NCBI GenBank assembly: GCA_026770585.1
Contig: MU646533.1
Coordinates: 382,141 to 393,367, forward strand
Direction: 5' to 3'
DNA: 11,227 nt
Source: Baffinella frigidus
Lineage: Eukaryota; Cryptophyceae; Cryptomonadales; Baffinellaceae
Below, one piece after another: positions 1 through 5,079 of this stretch (positions are counted from its first letter, which is position 1; each line of letters starts with the position of its first letter). The position numbers and the translations under genes were made by a program. The notes beneath the pieces are model-generated. The model was not told the DNA's origin and did no database searches. It worked only from the letters and a program-made list of their open reading frames with translations.

Positions 1-93
1 CCCTCTACAAGTCCTGAGGCGGGCCCGTCCTCCCTCTACAAGTCCTGAGGCGGGCCCGTCCTCCCTCTACAAGTCCTGAGGCGGGCCCGTCCT
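1..93. repeat. 31-bp tandem repeat, three identical copies
   Basis: Three head-to-tail identical copies (1-31, 32-62, 63-93) of a unit beginning CCCTCTACAAGTCC and containing GGCGGGCCCG. The array may continue left of the window. No coding content is seen. The sequence after it (94-120) resembles 5738-5762, with a shared GGCCATGTTGGTTT block, so the array abuts a dispersed repeat module. Confidence 0.9.
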
Positions 94-143
94 CCGGCCA
101 TGTTGGTTTTGATCCGTGATGGACGCCCCTTTCTCTCCCCTGG

Positions 144-156
144 GCAGGACACTGAC
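144..156 (+). repeat. Short acceptor-side fragment of the EF-hand exon (relic)
   Basis: The CCCTGGGCAGGAC seen here matches the intron/exon junction at 977-989 of the intact EF-hand exon, then diverges. It is the leftmost recognisable junction fragment. It is too short to prove ancestry alone and is called because the same junction recurs at 447, 640, 879 and 987. Confidence 0.4.
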
Positions 157-183
157 GCTCACCTGTGCCTTGCAGTAAAGCGA

Positions 184-292
184 CTCCTGTCTCTCTCTCT
201 TTCTCTCTCTCTCTCGCTCTCTCGCTCTCTCTCTCGCTGTCTCGCTCTCTCTCGCTCTCTCGCTCTCGCTCTCTCTCTCCCTCTCTCCCTCC

Positions 293-323
<31 letters not shown>

Positions 324-324
324 C
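184..324. repeat. CT-rich microsatellite with CG-dinucleotide end
   Basis: Long (CT)n tract interrupted by CG steps, ending in a run of alternating CG at about 313-322. Both strands are open in several frames only because the sequence is simple. It is the first of two related tracts; the second at 671-775 ends the same way and is followed by the same downstream sequence, so both belong to a larger duplication. Confidence 0.9.
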
Positions 325-530
325 AGGATCTCGGCGGAGGGTTCTTATGTTCGAGACGCCCGTGGGTCCTAGTCTTCCAAGGCCCTCACGCAAGTGAATT
401 TCCATGTGGGGTTCGATCCGTAATCAACGCACTTTCCCCTCTCCAGGACCACGATGGGATGATATCAGCCAACGACAGACGCACCGAGGAAAGCGAGGAT
501 CAGTCAAGTGTCGTACGGGGGTTCTGACAT
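323..530. repeat. Segmental duplication, copy 1 (pair with 772-965)
   Basis: Starts CCAGGATCTC, passes through a GGTTCTTATGTTCGAGACGC block, a GATCCGTAATCAACGC block, a pyrimidine-rich stretch with CAG, then an EF-hand exon fragment and a CGTACGGGGGTTCTGACATT tail. The same order of blocks recurs at 772-965. Both copies carry the preceding CT tract, so the real duplication unit is roughly 450 bp. Confidence 0.85.
447..500 (+). pseudogene. Acceptor-side copy of the EF-hand exon, diverged
   Basis: Follows a good acceptor (pyrimidine-rich, ending CTCCAG at 446). Residues DHDGMISAND are identical to the intact exon at 987, then the frame reads RRTEESEDQ and no donor matching the intact exon remains. 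It keeps the 5' part of the exon and has lost the 3' part. It is probably a non-functional duplicate; its clean acceptor could still be used as a decoy or cryptic site. Confidence 0.75.
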
Positions 531-625
531 TCGAGAGCCCTTCGTAGCCCGCTGTGTGGCTCAGGGTTCTGACATTCGAGAGCCCTTCGTAGCCCGCTGT
601 GTGGCTCGGGTTTCTGACATTCGAC
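519..625. repeat. 45-bp tandem repeat, two full copies and a third partial
   Basis: Units at 519-563 and 564-608 are nearly identical and begin GGGTTCTGACATTCGAGAGC; a partial third starts at 609. A diverged relative of the second half (TTCGTAG..C.G.GTGTGG) appears at 3448-3466, far away in the intergenic part. There are no spacers, so this is not a CRISPR array. Confidence 0.85.
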
Positions 626-627
626 AG

Positions 628-664
628 TCCTCTCCCCTGGGCATGACCACAACGGGAGGATCTC
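628..664 (+). pseudogene. EF-hand exon acceptor fragment with mutated AG
   Basis: CTCCCCTGGGCATGACCACA parallels the intact junction CTCCCCTGGGCAGGACCACG at 972-991, but the acceptor AG has become TG. It continues into a short GGATCTCAGC block like that of 1000-1008. A splice-dead relic of the same exon edge. Confidence 0.5.
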
Positions 665-670
665 AGCGGG

Positions 671-775
671 GGGCTCTCGCTGTCTCGCTCTCTCTCGCTC
701 TCTCGCTCTCGCTCTCGCTCTCTCTCTCCCTCCCTCTCTCCCTCCCTCTCTCTCTCTCTCTCGCGCGCGCGCGCC
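671..775. repeat. CT-rich microsatellite, second copy
   Basis: The same composition as the tract at 184-324: CT runs broken by CG, then CCCT-rich, ending in alternating CG at about 761-773 and leading directly into CCAGGATCTC. Part of the duplicated module. Confidence 0.9.
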
Positions 776-965
776 AGGATCTCAGCGGGGGGTTCTTATG
801 TTCGAGACGCCCCTGGGTCCTAGTCTTCCAAAGCCGTCACGGTCGATCCGTAATCAACGCGCCTTTCTCTCTTTCCAGGACCACGACGGGATGATCTCAG
901 CCAACGACTGACGCACCAAGGAAAGCGAGGATCAGTCAACTTTCGTACGGGGGTTCTGACATTGG
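772..965. repeat. Segmental duplication, copy 2 (pair with 323-530)
   Basis: Repeats the block order of 323-530 with a small deletion in the middle and scattered substitutions. It ends in the same CGTACGGGGGTTCTGACATT block, immediately upstream of the intact EF-hand exon. Confidence 0.85.
879..932 (+). pseudogene. Acceptor-side copy of the EF-hand exon with early stop
   Basis: Preceded by a strong pyrimidine tract ending TTTCCAG at 878. Reads DHDGMISAND and then a TGA stop at 909-911, where the intact exon has the CTG leucine codon. It retains the exon 5' part only. If spliced in by mistake it would truncate the protein inside the EF-hand. Confidence 0.75.
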
Positions 966-986
966 AGAGTGCTCTCCCCTGGGCAG

Positions 987-1064
987 GACCACGATGGGAT
1001 GATCTCAGCCAACGACCTGCGCACGGCGGTGCGCGAGTCAGGGGAGGAGTGGACAGACCAGCAG
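987..1064 (+). CDS. Internal exon of an EF-hand (calmodulin / myosin light chain-like) protein
   Basis: A 78-nt phase-0 exon between GGGCAG (acceptor, AG at 985-986) and CAG|GTTCCC (donor at 1065). It reads DHDGMISANDLRTAVRES followed by GEEWTDQQ. In EF-hand numbering D-H-D-G-M-I-S-A-N-D supplies loop positions 3 to 12: acidic at 3 and 5, Gly at 6, Ile at 8, Ser at 9, Asp (rather than the usual Glu) at 12. The following helix LRTAVRESGEE resembles the exiting helix and linker of calmodulin-family hands. Loop position 1 must come from an upstream exon not in the window. Joined in phase with 2438-2548 it gives two consecutive hands. Function beyond Ca2+-binding family membership is inference; centrin, calmodulin-like protein or myosin light chain are all possible. 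Confidence 0.75.
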
Positions 1065-1079
1065 GTTCCCCCCTTGAAA

Positions 1080-1205
1080 CCCGTTACCCGAAACCCGAAA
1101 CCCGAAACCCGAAACCCGAAACCCGAAGCCCGAAATCCGAAACTCGAAACCCGAAATCCAAAACACGAAACCCGTTACCCGAAACCCGAAACCCGAAACC
1201 CGAAA
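1080..1205. repeat. Heptad array, CCCGAAA type (18 units in register)
   Basis: Eighteen consecutive 7-bp units with no register slip: mostly CCCGAAA, with variants CCCGTTA, CCCGAAG, TCCGAAA, CTCGAAA, TCCAAAA and CACGAAA. It starts 15 bases after the donor of the EF-hand exon, so it occupies the 5' end of that intron. This is a one-base variant of the plant/algal telomere unit CCCTAAA. Confidence 0.95.
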
Positions 1206-1232
1206 GCTGTGCGCGAGTCTGGCAGGTGCTCT
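1206..1232 (+). pseudogene. Donor-side fragment of the EF-hand exon
   Basis: GCTGTGCGCGAGTC corresponds to the GCGGTGCGCGAGTC of the intact exon (1026-1039). The fragment then jumps to a CAG|GTGC junction at about 1225, deleting the codons between. It keeps the donor side only and lies downstream of the intact exon. The flank GTGCTCTCC...CACCC recurs at 1622-1640. Confidence 0.55.
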
Positions 1233-1305
1233 CCTCTACACCCTTGGGAGAGGGTGTCAAGTTTTTCATGCGACCTACATTACCACCTTTATTACTACCG
1301 ACACG

Positions 1306-1396
1306 GCCTAAACCCTGAACCCTGCAGCCCTAAACCTTACACCGTAGACCCGAACCCCGTTAGCCCTCGACCCAATCTCCCTCTGAACCCCACACT
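1306..1396. repeat. Degenerate heptad stretch
   Basis: A decayed series of CCCTAAA/CCCTGAA/CCCGAAC-like words in the intron, including AAACCCTGAACCCTGCAG. The 7-bp register is only partly preserved. The preceding 1233-1305 holds no recognisable feature. Confidence 0.6.
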
Positions 1397-1398
1397 CG

Positions 1399-1455
1399 GC
1401 CAACGACCTGCGCTCGGCGGTGCGAGAGTCAGGGGAGGAGTGGACCGACAAGCAG
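1399..1455 (+). pseudogene. Donor-side copy of the EF-hand exon, open frame
   Basis: Nineteen in-frame codons (ANDLRSAVRESGEEWTDKQ) matching the last 19 codons of the intact exon with T-to-S and Q-to-K changes, then CAG|GTGACC. The intact exon's intron start (TTGAAACCCGTTACCCGAAA) is also repeated here at 1463-1482, so the duplication covered the exon end plus intron start. There is no acceptor on its left side (CACTCG replaces CTCAGC), so it is probably not spliced as an exon. It could serve as an alternative donor if joined another way. Confidence 0.75.
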
Positions 1456-1462
1456 GTGACCT

Positions 1463-1506
1463 TGAAACCCGTTACCCGAAACCCGAATCCCGAAACCCGA
1501 TTCAAC
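1463..1506. repeat. Short CCCGAAA heptad array after the duplicated donor
   Basis: Heptads CCCGTTA, CCCGAAA, CCCGAAT, CCCGAAA follow the duplicated donor, copying the arrangement after the true donor at 1065. Confidence 0.8.
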
Positions 1507-1634
1507 CCTCTATTCCCCCGACAACGCAAGGCAGTCACCTCGGACAGTTGGCTTCGGCGTCCGCGTGACCGGTCACGCGGGCGTTCACGAGCCTGCCGGC
1601 GGGGCTGTTCCTAAACCCAGCAGGTGCCATCCTC
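1507..1634 (+). other. Intron sequence with one short donor-like relic
   Basis: No gene seen. The final CAGCAGGTGCC at 1619-1629 repeats the exon end and donor (CAGCAGGT at 1059-1066) and is followed by CATCCTCTCCACCC, like 1227-1242. It looks like a very short donor-side fragment. A GC-rich patch with CGTGACCGGTCACG (self-complementary, 1562-1575) lies inside. Confidence 0.45.
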
Positions 1635-1860
1635 TCCACCCATTACCCGAATCCCGAATCCCAAATCCCGAATCCCGGACCCCTAACCCTCAAACCCTAA
1701 ACCCTAAACCCTAAACCCTAAACCCTAATCCCTAAACCCTAAACCCTAAACCTTAAACCCTAAACCCTAAACCCTAAACCACCCTGATTCCTAAACCCTA
1801 AACCCTAAACCCTTAAACCTTGCACCCTGAACCCTAAACCCTGAAACCTGCACCCTGCAC
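1635..1860. repeat. Interstitial telomere-like heptad array, CCCTAAA
   Basis: Begins with CCCGAAT-type units (from about 1645) and becomes nearly pure CCCTAAA from about 1692 to 1815, with occasional one-base length changes, then degrades to CCCTGAA/CCTGCAC. CCCTAAA is the complement of the TTTAGGG telomere unit of many algae and plants. Unique sequence and exon fragments on both sides show that it is internal, not a chromosome end. Confidence 0.95.
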
Positions 1861-1884
1861 CAAACCCCACACCCTACTTTGCAG

Positions 1885-2046
1885 GCCAACAACATGATCT
1901 ACAGGGGTACCTCGCGCATAAGAAAACGCCCCCCCCCTAGGACCACCATAGGGCCCTACGCATAGGCCTACTGTAGGGTCCTAGGGGGTGGCGCTTTCTT
2001 ATCAGCGAGGTACCCCTGTACTGCATGAAGACAGACGGCTTCTTGA
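1885..2046 (+). pseudogene. Copy of the EF-hand terminal exon, split by a MITE
   Basis: An acceptor TTTGCAG at 1878-1884 is followed by ANNMIY, paralleling VNDMIY of the intact terminal exon. The copy is broken at the TA of the ATC-TAC codons by MITE copy A1 and resumes after it as CMKTDGFLT (intact: FKKPDGFFT). The 3' part, including the stop, is missing. The intact exon acts as the empty site and shows exactly one TA duplicated by the insertion. Confidence 0.8.
1900..2020. mobile_element. MITE family A, copy 1 (reverse orientation)
   Basis: Palindromic element with ends CAGGGGTACCTCG...CGAGGTACCCCTG flanked by TA on both sides. The core is asymmetric (GGACCACCATAGGGCCCTA.. type), so orientation can be read; this copy is reversed relative to most. 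It carries no open reading frame of its own, as expected for a non-autonomous foldback element. It sits inside a terminal-exon copy. Confidence 0.9.
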
Positions 2047-2144
2047 CCACACCCTGAACCCTAATCCACAAACACTAAACCCCCAAACCCCCAAACCCCA
2101 AATTCTAAATAGCCGCCTCTGTGCCCCTGGAACCTCCCTTCCTC
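2036..2144. other. Intron stretch, degenerate heptads
   Basis: After the broken exon copy, scattered CCCTGAA, CCCTAAT and CCCCAAA words occur in partial 7-bp spacing, then about 30 bases of unremarkable sequence. No gene. Confidence 0.5.
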
Positions 2145-2231
2145 AACCCTAAACCCTAAACCCTAAACCCTAAACCCTAAACCCTGAACCCTGAACCCTA
2201 AACCCTAAACCCTAAACCCTAAACCCTAAAC
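2145..2231. repeat. Interstitial CCCTAAA heptad array
   Basis: Nearly pure CCCTAAA with a few CCCTGAA units, running straight into CCCTGCAG, i.e. into the acceptor of the next exon fragment. The heptads take the position where a polypyrimidine tract would normally lie. Confidence 0.95.
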
Positions 2232-2238
2232 CCTGCAG

Positions 2239-2293
2239 GTGAATGAATGGCATGATTTATTTCAAGAAGACAGACGGCTTCTTCCCCTTTTAG
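2239..2293 (+). pseudogene. Acceptor-side copy of the EF-hand terminal exon, frameshifted
   Basis: Starts after CTGCAG at 2233-2238. It matches the terminal exon (GTGAA, ATGAT.TA.TTCAAGAAG, GACGGCTTCTTC) but contains four extra bases (a repeated AATG near 2243-2250) that shift the frame, and a TAG follows soon after. It keeps the exon's 5' half only. Confidence 0.75.
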
Positions 2294-2437
2294 CTCAGTC
2301 CCAGTCTATTTGGGTTCTTTTCCGCTCCAAAGATGGCGAATTTGTACCGTAAACCCAGCATGTCAACTTGAGAACAGTCGGTCAACCCGAGCCAAGAACC
2401 AAACCCCCAAACCCTAAACCCAAAACTCTAAACCCAG
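2294..2437 (+). other. 3' part of the last EF-hand intron
   Basis: About 100 bases of unrecognised sequence, then CCCAAACCCTAAACCC-type heptads (2401-2430) leading to the acceptor CCCAG at 2433-2437. As at 2231, telomere-like heptads sit directly upstream of the splice acceptor. Confidence 0.6.
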
Positions 2438-2548
2438 GTGAACGACATGATCTACTTCAAGAAGCCAGACGGCTTCTTCACGTTCGAAGACATCCGCGAA
2501 ATGCTCATGGGACCAAAAAGCAAGAAAGAGGCCGCCACCGCAAAGTAG
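2438..2548 (+). CDS. Terminal exon of the EF-hand protein, with stop codon
   Basis: Open from the acceptor at 2436-2437 to TAG at 2546-2548: 36 codons beginning VNDMIYFKKPDGFFTFEDIR, then EMLMGPKSKKEAATAK. The phase (0) matches the exon at 987-1064. K-K-P-D-G-F-F-T-F-E-D aligns to an EF-hand loop (D at 5, G at 6, T at 9, D at 12), but loop positions 1 and 3 lack acidic residues, so this hand is probably degenerate and may not bind Ca2+. Degenerate C-terminal hands are common in myosin light chains. The Lys/Ala-rich tail is short. Directly preceded by CCCTAAA heptads. The only copy here that runs intact from acceptor to stop. Confidence 0.75.
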   Translation: MNDMIYFKKPDGFFTFEDIREMLMGPKSKKEAATAK

Positions 2549-2677
2549 CGCGCTGTGTAGAGAAGTTAGCCACGGGAAATAATGGAAAATCGAGAAATTG
2601 GGCCCAGTTTACATCTTTTGAGAAATTTAGTACCATGAATTTCTCAAAAGTGGACAAAATGGCTCCAAAGTAGCGCG
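2541..2677. mobile_element. Possible small insertion between 12-bp direct repeats
   Basis: CAAAGTAGCGCG occurs at 2541-2552 and again at 2666-2677; the 113 bp between look inserted into the stop-codon region. Inside is a perfect 13-bp inverted repeat, CTTTTGAGAAATT (2615-2627) and AATTTCTCAAAAG (2638-2650), with a 10-base loop. It could be a foldback element or simply a local tandem duplication. The terminal inverted repeat of a TA-type MITE is not seen. Confidence 0.45.
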
Positions 2678-2740
2678 GGCTCCACGTCTGTTGGCCAGAA
2701 AGAACTTAATTTGTAATAAAAAAACGAAACAATGCGGAAC
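2666..2740 (+). repeat. Duplicated 3'-flank module, copy 1 (pair with 3216-3280), candidate poly(A) signal
   Basis: Begins CAAAGTAGCGCGGGCTCCAC and holds CTGTTGG..AGAAA.AACTTAAT and an A-rich end. A related segment recurs at 3216-3280. AATAAA at 2715-2720 lies about 170 bases after the EF-hand stop and is a candidate polyadenylation signal; that role is inference, since not all protists use AATAAA. Confidence 0.55.
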
Positions 2741-2800
2741 AATGCTCATGGGACCCCGCAAGAAGGAGGGGGCGCCACCGCAAGGTAGGGGTTCAGAAAA
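2741..2800 (+). pseudogene. Stop-side fragment of the EF-hand terminal exon
   Basis: ATGCTCATGGGACC then GCAAGAAGGAGG and GCGCCACCGCAAGGTAG correspond to the last 15 codons of the terminal exon with indels that break the frame. It is followed by GGGGTTCAGAAAATAAGGC, a short module that also appears at 2934, 3489, 3635 and 3801. Confidence 0.7.
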
Positions 2801-2810
2801 TAAGGCAACG

Positions 2811-2930
2811 TACAGGGGTACCTCGCTCATAAGAAACCGCCCTCCCTAGGACCCTCCAGTAGGACCATGCCTAGGGTCCTATGGTGGTCCCAGGGGGGGG
2901 GCGGTTTCTTATGAGCGAGGTACCCCTGTA
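2811..2930. mobile_element. MITE family A, copy 2 (forward)
   Basis: TA-CAGGGGTACCTCGCTCATAA...TTATGAGCGAGGTACCCCTG-TA with a core of GGACCCTCCAGTAGGACCAT type. The arms can pair along almost the full length. Inserted in the GTTCAGAAAATAAGGC module, which flanks it on both sides. Confidence 0.92.
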
Positions 2931-3051
2931 GAGGTTCAGAAAATAAGGCGCCACCACAAAGTAGTGCGGGGTTCGGTTTCCACGGAAATAGATAATTAAT
3001 AATTCCAAAAGTTGACGTCGTCCACCTTTGCGTTGGATTTTCGTTTCCGTC
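2931..3051. other. Downstream-flank repeat module
   Basis: Contains the AGAAAATAAGGC module, a CGCCACCACAAAGTAG stop-side fragment (2949-2964), then TCCACGGAAATAGATAATTA, which is echoed at 3847-3866. No gene. Confidence 0.5.
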
Positions 3052-3122
3052 CCACGGCTTTTTCACGTTCGAAGACATCGCGAAATGGGACCCCGCAAGA
3101 AGGAGGGCGCCACCGCAAAATA
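3052..3122 (+). pseudogene. Copy of the EF-hand terminal exon (3' half), with deletions
   Basis: ACGGCTTTTTCACGTTCGAAGACATC matches GGCTTCTTCACGTTCGAAGACATC of the intact exon. It then has a one-base and a six-base deletion and continues into GGACCCCGCAAGAAGG and the stop region. Frame lost. The acceptor half is absent, as expected for a copy lying downstream of the intact exon. Confidence 0.75.
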
Positions 3123-3206
3123 GCAAGAAAGAGAGCGCCACCGCAAAATAGCAAGAAAGAGAGCGCCACCGCAAAATAGCAAGAAAGAGAGCGCCACCGC
3201 AAAATA
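3095..3206. repeat. 28-bp tandem repeat made from the exon's stop-codon end
   Basis: Four units of 28 bp (3095-3122, 3123-3150, 3151-3178, 3179-3206) and a partial fifth, each GCAAGAAAGAGAGCG plus CCACCGCAAAATA. The unit is the last nine or so codons and stop region of the EF-hand terminal exon (GCAAGAAAGAGGCC...GCAAAGTAG). 28 is not a multiple of three, so successive units change frame. Confidence 0.9.
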
Positions 3207-3215
3207 GCAAGAAAC

Positions 3216-3280
3216 AGGGCGGGCTCCACGTCTGTTGGTGAGAAAAACTTAATGTGTAATTAAAAAATGAAACAACGCAA
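3216..3280. repeat. Duplicated 3'-flank module, copy 2 (pair with 2666-2740)
   Basis: GGGCGGGCTCCACGTCTGTT, then AGAAAAACTTAATGTGTAAT and an A-rich end, paralleling 2672-2733. With the exon copy before it, this shows that the gene end and its downstream flank were duplicated together. Confidence 0.75.
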
Positions 3281-3298
3281 ACTTTGGAGGTTTGGTAC

Positions 3299-3318
3299 TA
3301 GCATCGTCGACGATGCTA
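3299..3318. repeat. Perfect 20-bp palindrome
   Basis: TAGCATCGTCGACGATGCTA is its own reverse complement. It stands alone between the downstream repeats and MITE copy A3; no related copy is seen in the window. It could be the residue of a foldback element or a protein-binding site; nothing supports either. Confidence 0.8.
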
Positions 3319-3385
3319 CCACTCTGTGGGCTTCGAGGGTTTCGTTAACCCCGGATTCCAGGGTGTTACGTGACCAATTTGCCTT

Positions 3386-3437
3386 CAAAAATCCTTAAAA
3401 GTTAATTATCTCAAAAAATCCTTATGGTTATTTATCT
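3386..3437. repeat. 26-bp imperfect tandem repeat, two copies
   Basis: CAAAAATCCTTAAAAGTTAA... at 3386-3411 and CAAAAAATCCTTATGGTTAT... at 3412-3437. A-rich. A block similar to the first unit (AAAAGTTAATT.TCT) appears at 5220-5234 inside element D. Confidence 0.7.
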
Positions 3438-3471
3438 GATGAAAGGTTCGTAGTCCACCGTGTGGGTACGG

Positions 3472-3510
3472 GCCCCACCGCAAAGTAGGGGTTCATAAGA
3501 TAAGGCAAAG
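3472..3510 (+). pseudogene. Stop-side relic of the EF-hand terminal exon
   Basis: GCCCCACCGCAAAGTAGGGG and then GTTCATAAGATAAGGC copy the stop-codon end plus downstream module also seen at 2772-2806. Only about 17 bases are exon-derived. Confidence 0.55.
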
Positions 3511-3633
3511 TACAGGGGTACCTCGCTCATAAGAAACTGCCCCCCCCCCTAAGGACCACCGTAAGGCCCTAGGCATAGGTCTACTGTAGGGTCCTAGGGG
3601 GAGGCGTTTTCTTATGAGCGAGGTACCCCTGTA
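3511..3633. mobile_element. MITE family A, copy 3 (reverse)
   Basis: TA-flanked, ends CAGGGGTACCTCGCTCATAA and its complement; the core in reverse orientation (GGACCACCGTAAGGCCCTA). It sits at the same relative position in the GTTCAGAAAATAAGGC module as copy A2 but in the opposite orientation. Confidence 0.92.
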
Positions 3634-3659
3634 GAAGTTCGGAAAATAAGGCAAAGTAG

Positions 3660-3799
3660 CCACCAACCCTCACGGTTTGCACAAATGGTCGAATTTGGCG
3701 GTACGTAACGCCCTTGAAGACCGCCGGATTCCGGCGTCGGTTCTTTTTAAAACCCCAAAAGCGAAATTTTCCATTTGTGCAAACCGTGAGGGCTGGTGG
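3660..3799. mobile_element. MITE family C, 140 bp, with AG target duplication
   Basis: Terminal inverted repeats of 29 bp with one mismatch: CCACCAACCCTCACGGTTTG... (3660-3688) and its complement at 3771-3799. Left flank GCAAAGTAG and right flank AGGGGTTCAG combine to give GCAAAGTAGGGGTTCAG, which is the uninterrupted downstream module; AG is the duplicated dinucleotide. The interior is unique and non-coding. A single copy is seen. Confidence 0.85.
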
Positions 3800-4247
3800 A
3801 GGGGTTCAGAAAAAAAGGCCGCACAGTAACGATGCGGCCTTCGATGTCCACGGAAATAAATAAATAATAATTCATTATTCATTAAAACCGCCCCGCGGTT
3901 TAGCGCCGCTGGCCCACCGAAGTTGGAAACGCTGCACACCCAAAGTCAACACTATCCGCTTTGGGGAGTAACTCAGAGGGGACCCCAACCCAAAAGTTGA
4001 TTTCATAGGAGAAACCATGGGAGAAATTTCTACGGCATAGGTAAATTTAATTATGAATGCTAAATCAATCAATTTGCCCCGAAAAATCCTGGGCGCGCCG
4101 CGGCAAAAGTCAATCCTTTTCACGGCGGGGAGGAGGCGCGCCGCTCCTCGCCCCTGCCCGATGGCACAGGGAAGAAATCAAGGTTCTCGATCTGTAACTC
4201 TGTTCAGCGGGTGGACAGCTCCAAGATAGCCACGCCCAAGGCAATAC
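3800..4247. other. Intergenic, no gene recognised
   Basis: Begins with the downstream module (GGTTCAGAAAAAAAGGC) and a TCCACGGAAATAAATAAATA block related to 2980-3005. The rest has no recognisable coding exon. Two GGCGCGCC sites occur about 36 bases apart (4092 and 4128). Short ORFs on either strand show no family signature. Confidence 0.5.
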
Positions 4248-4352
4248 TATCCCTCAAGTGGCCATGCCGACAAATCTGAGGGCCAAGAGGTCCGAGGCAG
4301 GTCCTAGGGTCCTACGGTAGGGCGTATGAGCCTACTGGGCACTTAAGGGATA
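4248..4352. mobile_element. MITE family B, copy 1
   Basis: Ends TCCCTCAAGTGGCC (4250-4263) and GGGCACTTAAGGGA (4337-4350), flanked by TA on both sides, element about 101 bp. The core GGTCCTAGGGTCCTACGGTA and GTATGAGCCTACTGG is shared with copy 2 at 5349-5448 and resembles words in the core of family A. Confidence 0.85.
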
Positions 4353-5040
4353 GCGACAGCCCGAGAACGAAGCCCCCGCGTCCGGGTCTCAGGGCTGCTG
4401 CTGACCAGAGGGGGGCTGGCGTGCGGGGGTCGCCGCCGCTGCGCGCAGAGACGCGGGCATTTCATACATGTGGCTTGGGCCTAGTGATTTCCACGGAGAA
4501 GCAAGCAGCGAGGAGCTCTGTGGGCCCGGCGAGAGGGCGCGCCCCCGCCAGCCCTCCGCCCCGAAAATCCTTCCTATTGAAATTTACGAGGGAACAGGTT
4601 TGGGGTCCCCTATGAGTAACATTTGACGCTGGTCAAACTACATGAATTAGAAAATGTGATTTCGCTGGAAATCGAAAAAGCGGGTGGTCTGCGGGAGACA
4701 TCGGGGAGCGGTGGACGCTGATGTGACTCTGCTCCTTGGTGGATCCCCCAACATGGGTCGTGGCAGTTTATTGCCTTAGAATTCGACCCGAGAGTTCCGG
4801 GATCCTAATCGAAGCTGGACTCATTTCTGCGCCGTGCATTTCTCTATTGAATAAAGTCAACAAATGTCAATAAGTGAAATAAGGAGGAGTGCGTGAGAGA
4901 ACTTCAGATCCTACTTGCCCCCATTTTTTTCAATGGTCAACCCATAATTATTTTTAGGGTCCACCTATGATGGGAGCTCAAAGAATAAAAGACCTGAAAT
5001 CGCCCCCCTTAATTTCCCGAAACTCGACAATAAAAATAAT
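4353..5040. other. Intergenic, no gene recognised
   Basis: A GC-rich first part (4353-4570) with an open stretch on the + strand that has no recognisable motif, then AT-richer sequence. TTTCCACGGAGAAGC at 4489-4503 echoes the TTTCCACGGAAAT block seen at 2978. Nothing coding, RNA or mobile can be supported. Confidence 0.45.
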
Positions 5041-5050
5041 GAGACACCGC

Positions 5051-5079
5051 TGCAAGAAAGAGGGCGCCACTGCCAAGTA
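5051..5079 (+). pseudogene. Stop-side relic of the EF-hand terminal exon, hit by element D
   Basis: GCAAGAAAGAGGGCGCCACT then GCCAAGTA copies the exon end up to the first two bases of the stop codon, where element D is inserted; GCGCGGG resumes after the element at 5295, as at 2548-2554 and 2673-2679. The coding-strand order is intact. It lies about 2.5 kb from the source exon. Confidence 0.65.

Noticed and set aside
519-625. CRISPR-like repeats (also 1-93 and 3095-3206)
   Set aside because: Units are contiguous with no unique spacers, and the setting is eukaryotic.
100-894. Open reading frames rich in Ser-Leu or Arg-Glu on either strand
   Set aside because: They are translations of CT/GA microsatellites; no start context, no motif, and both strands are equally open.
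969-1568. 199-residue open frame including the EF-hand exon
   Set aside because: Only residues from 987-1064 (and the copy near 1399-1455 in another frame) look coding; the rest is CCCGAAA heptads translating as ETRNPKP repeats.
1690-1815. Chromosome end (telomere)
   Set aside because: Unique exon and repeat sequence continues on both sides, the array is short and interrupted, and other heptad words occur nearby; it is interstitial.
2827-3229. Minus-strand open frames with repeated LAILRWRS-type peptides
   Set aside because: They read through the 28-bp tandem repeat and MITE A2; the repeated peptide is an artefact.
4421-4615. 64-residue + strand open frame in a GC-rich patch
   Set aside because: No motif, no splice or start context, no similarity to anything recognised; GC-rich sequence has few stops by chance.
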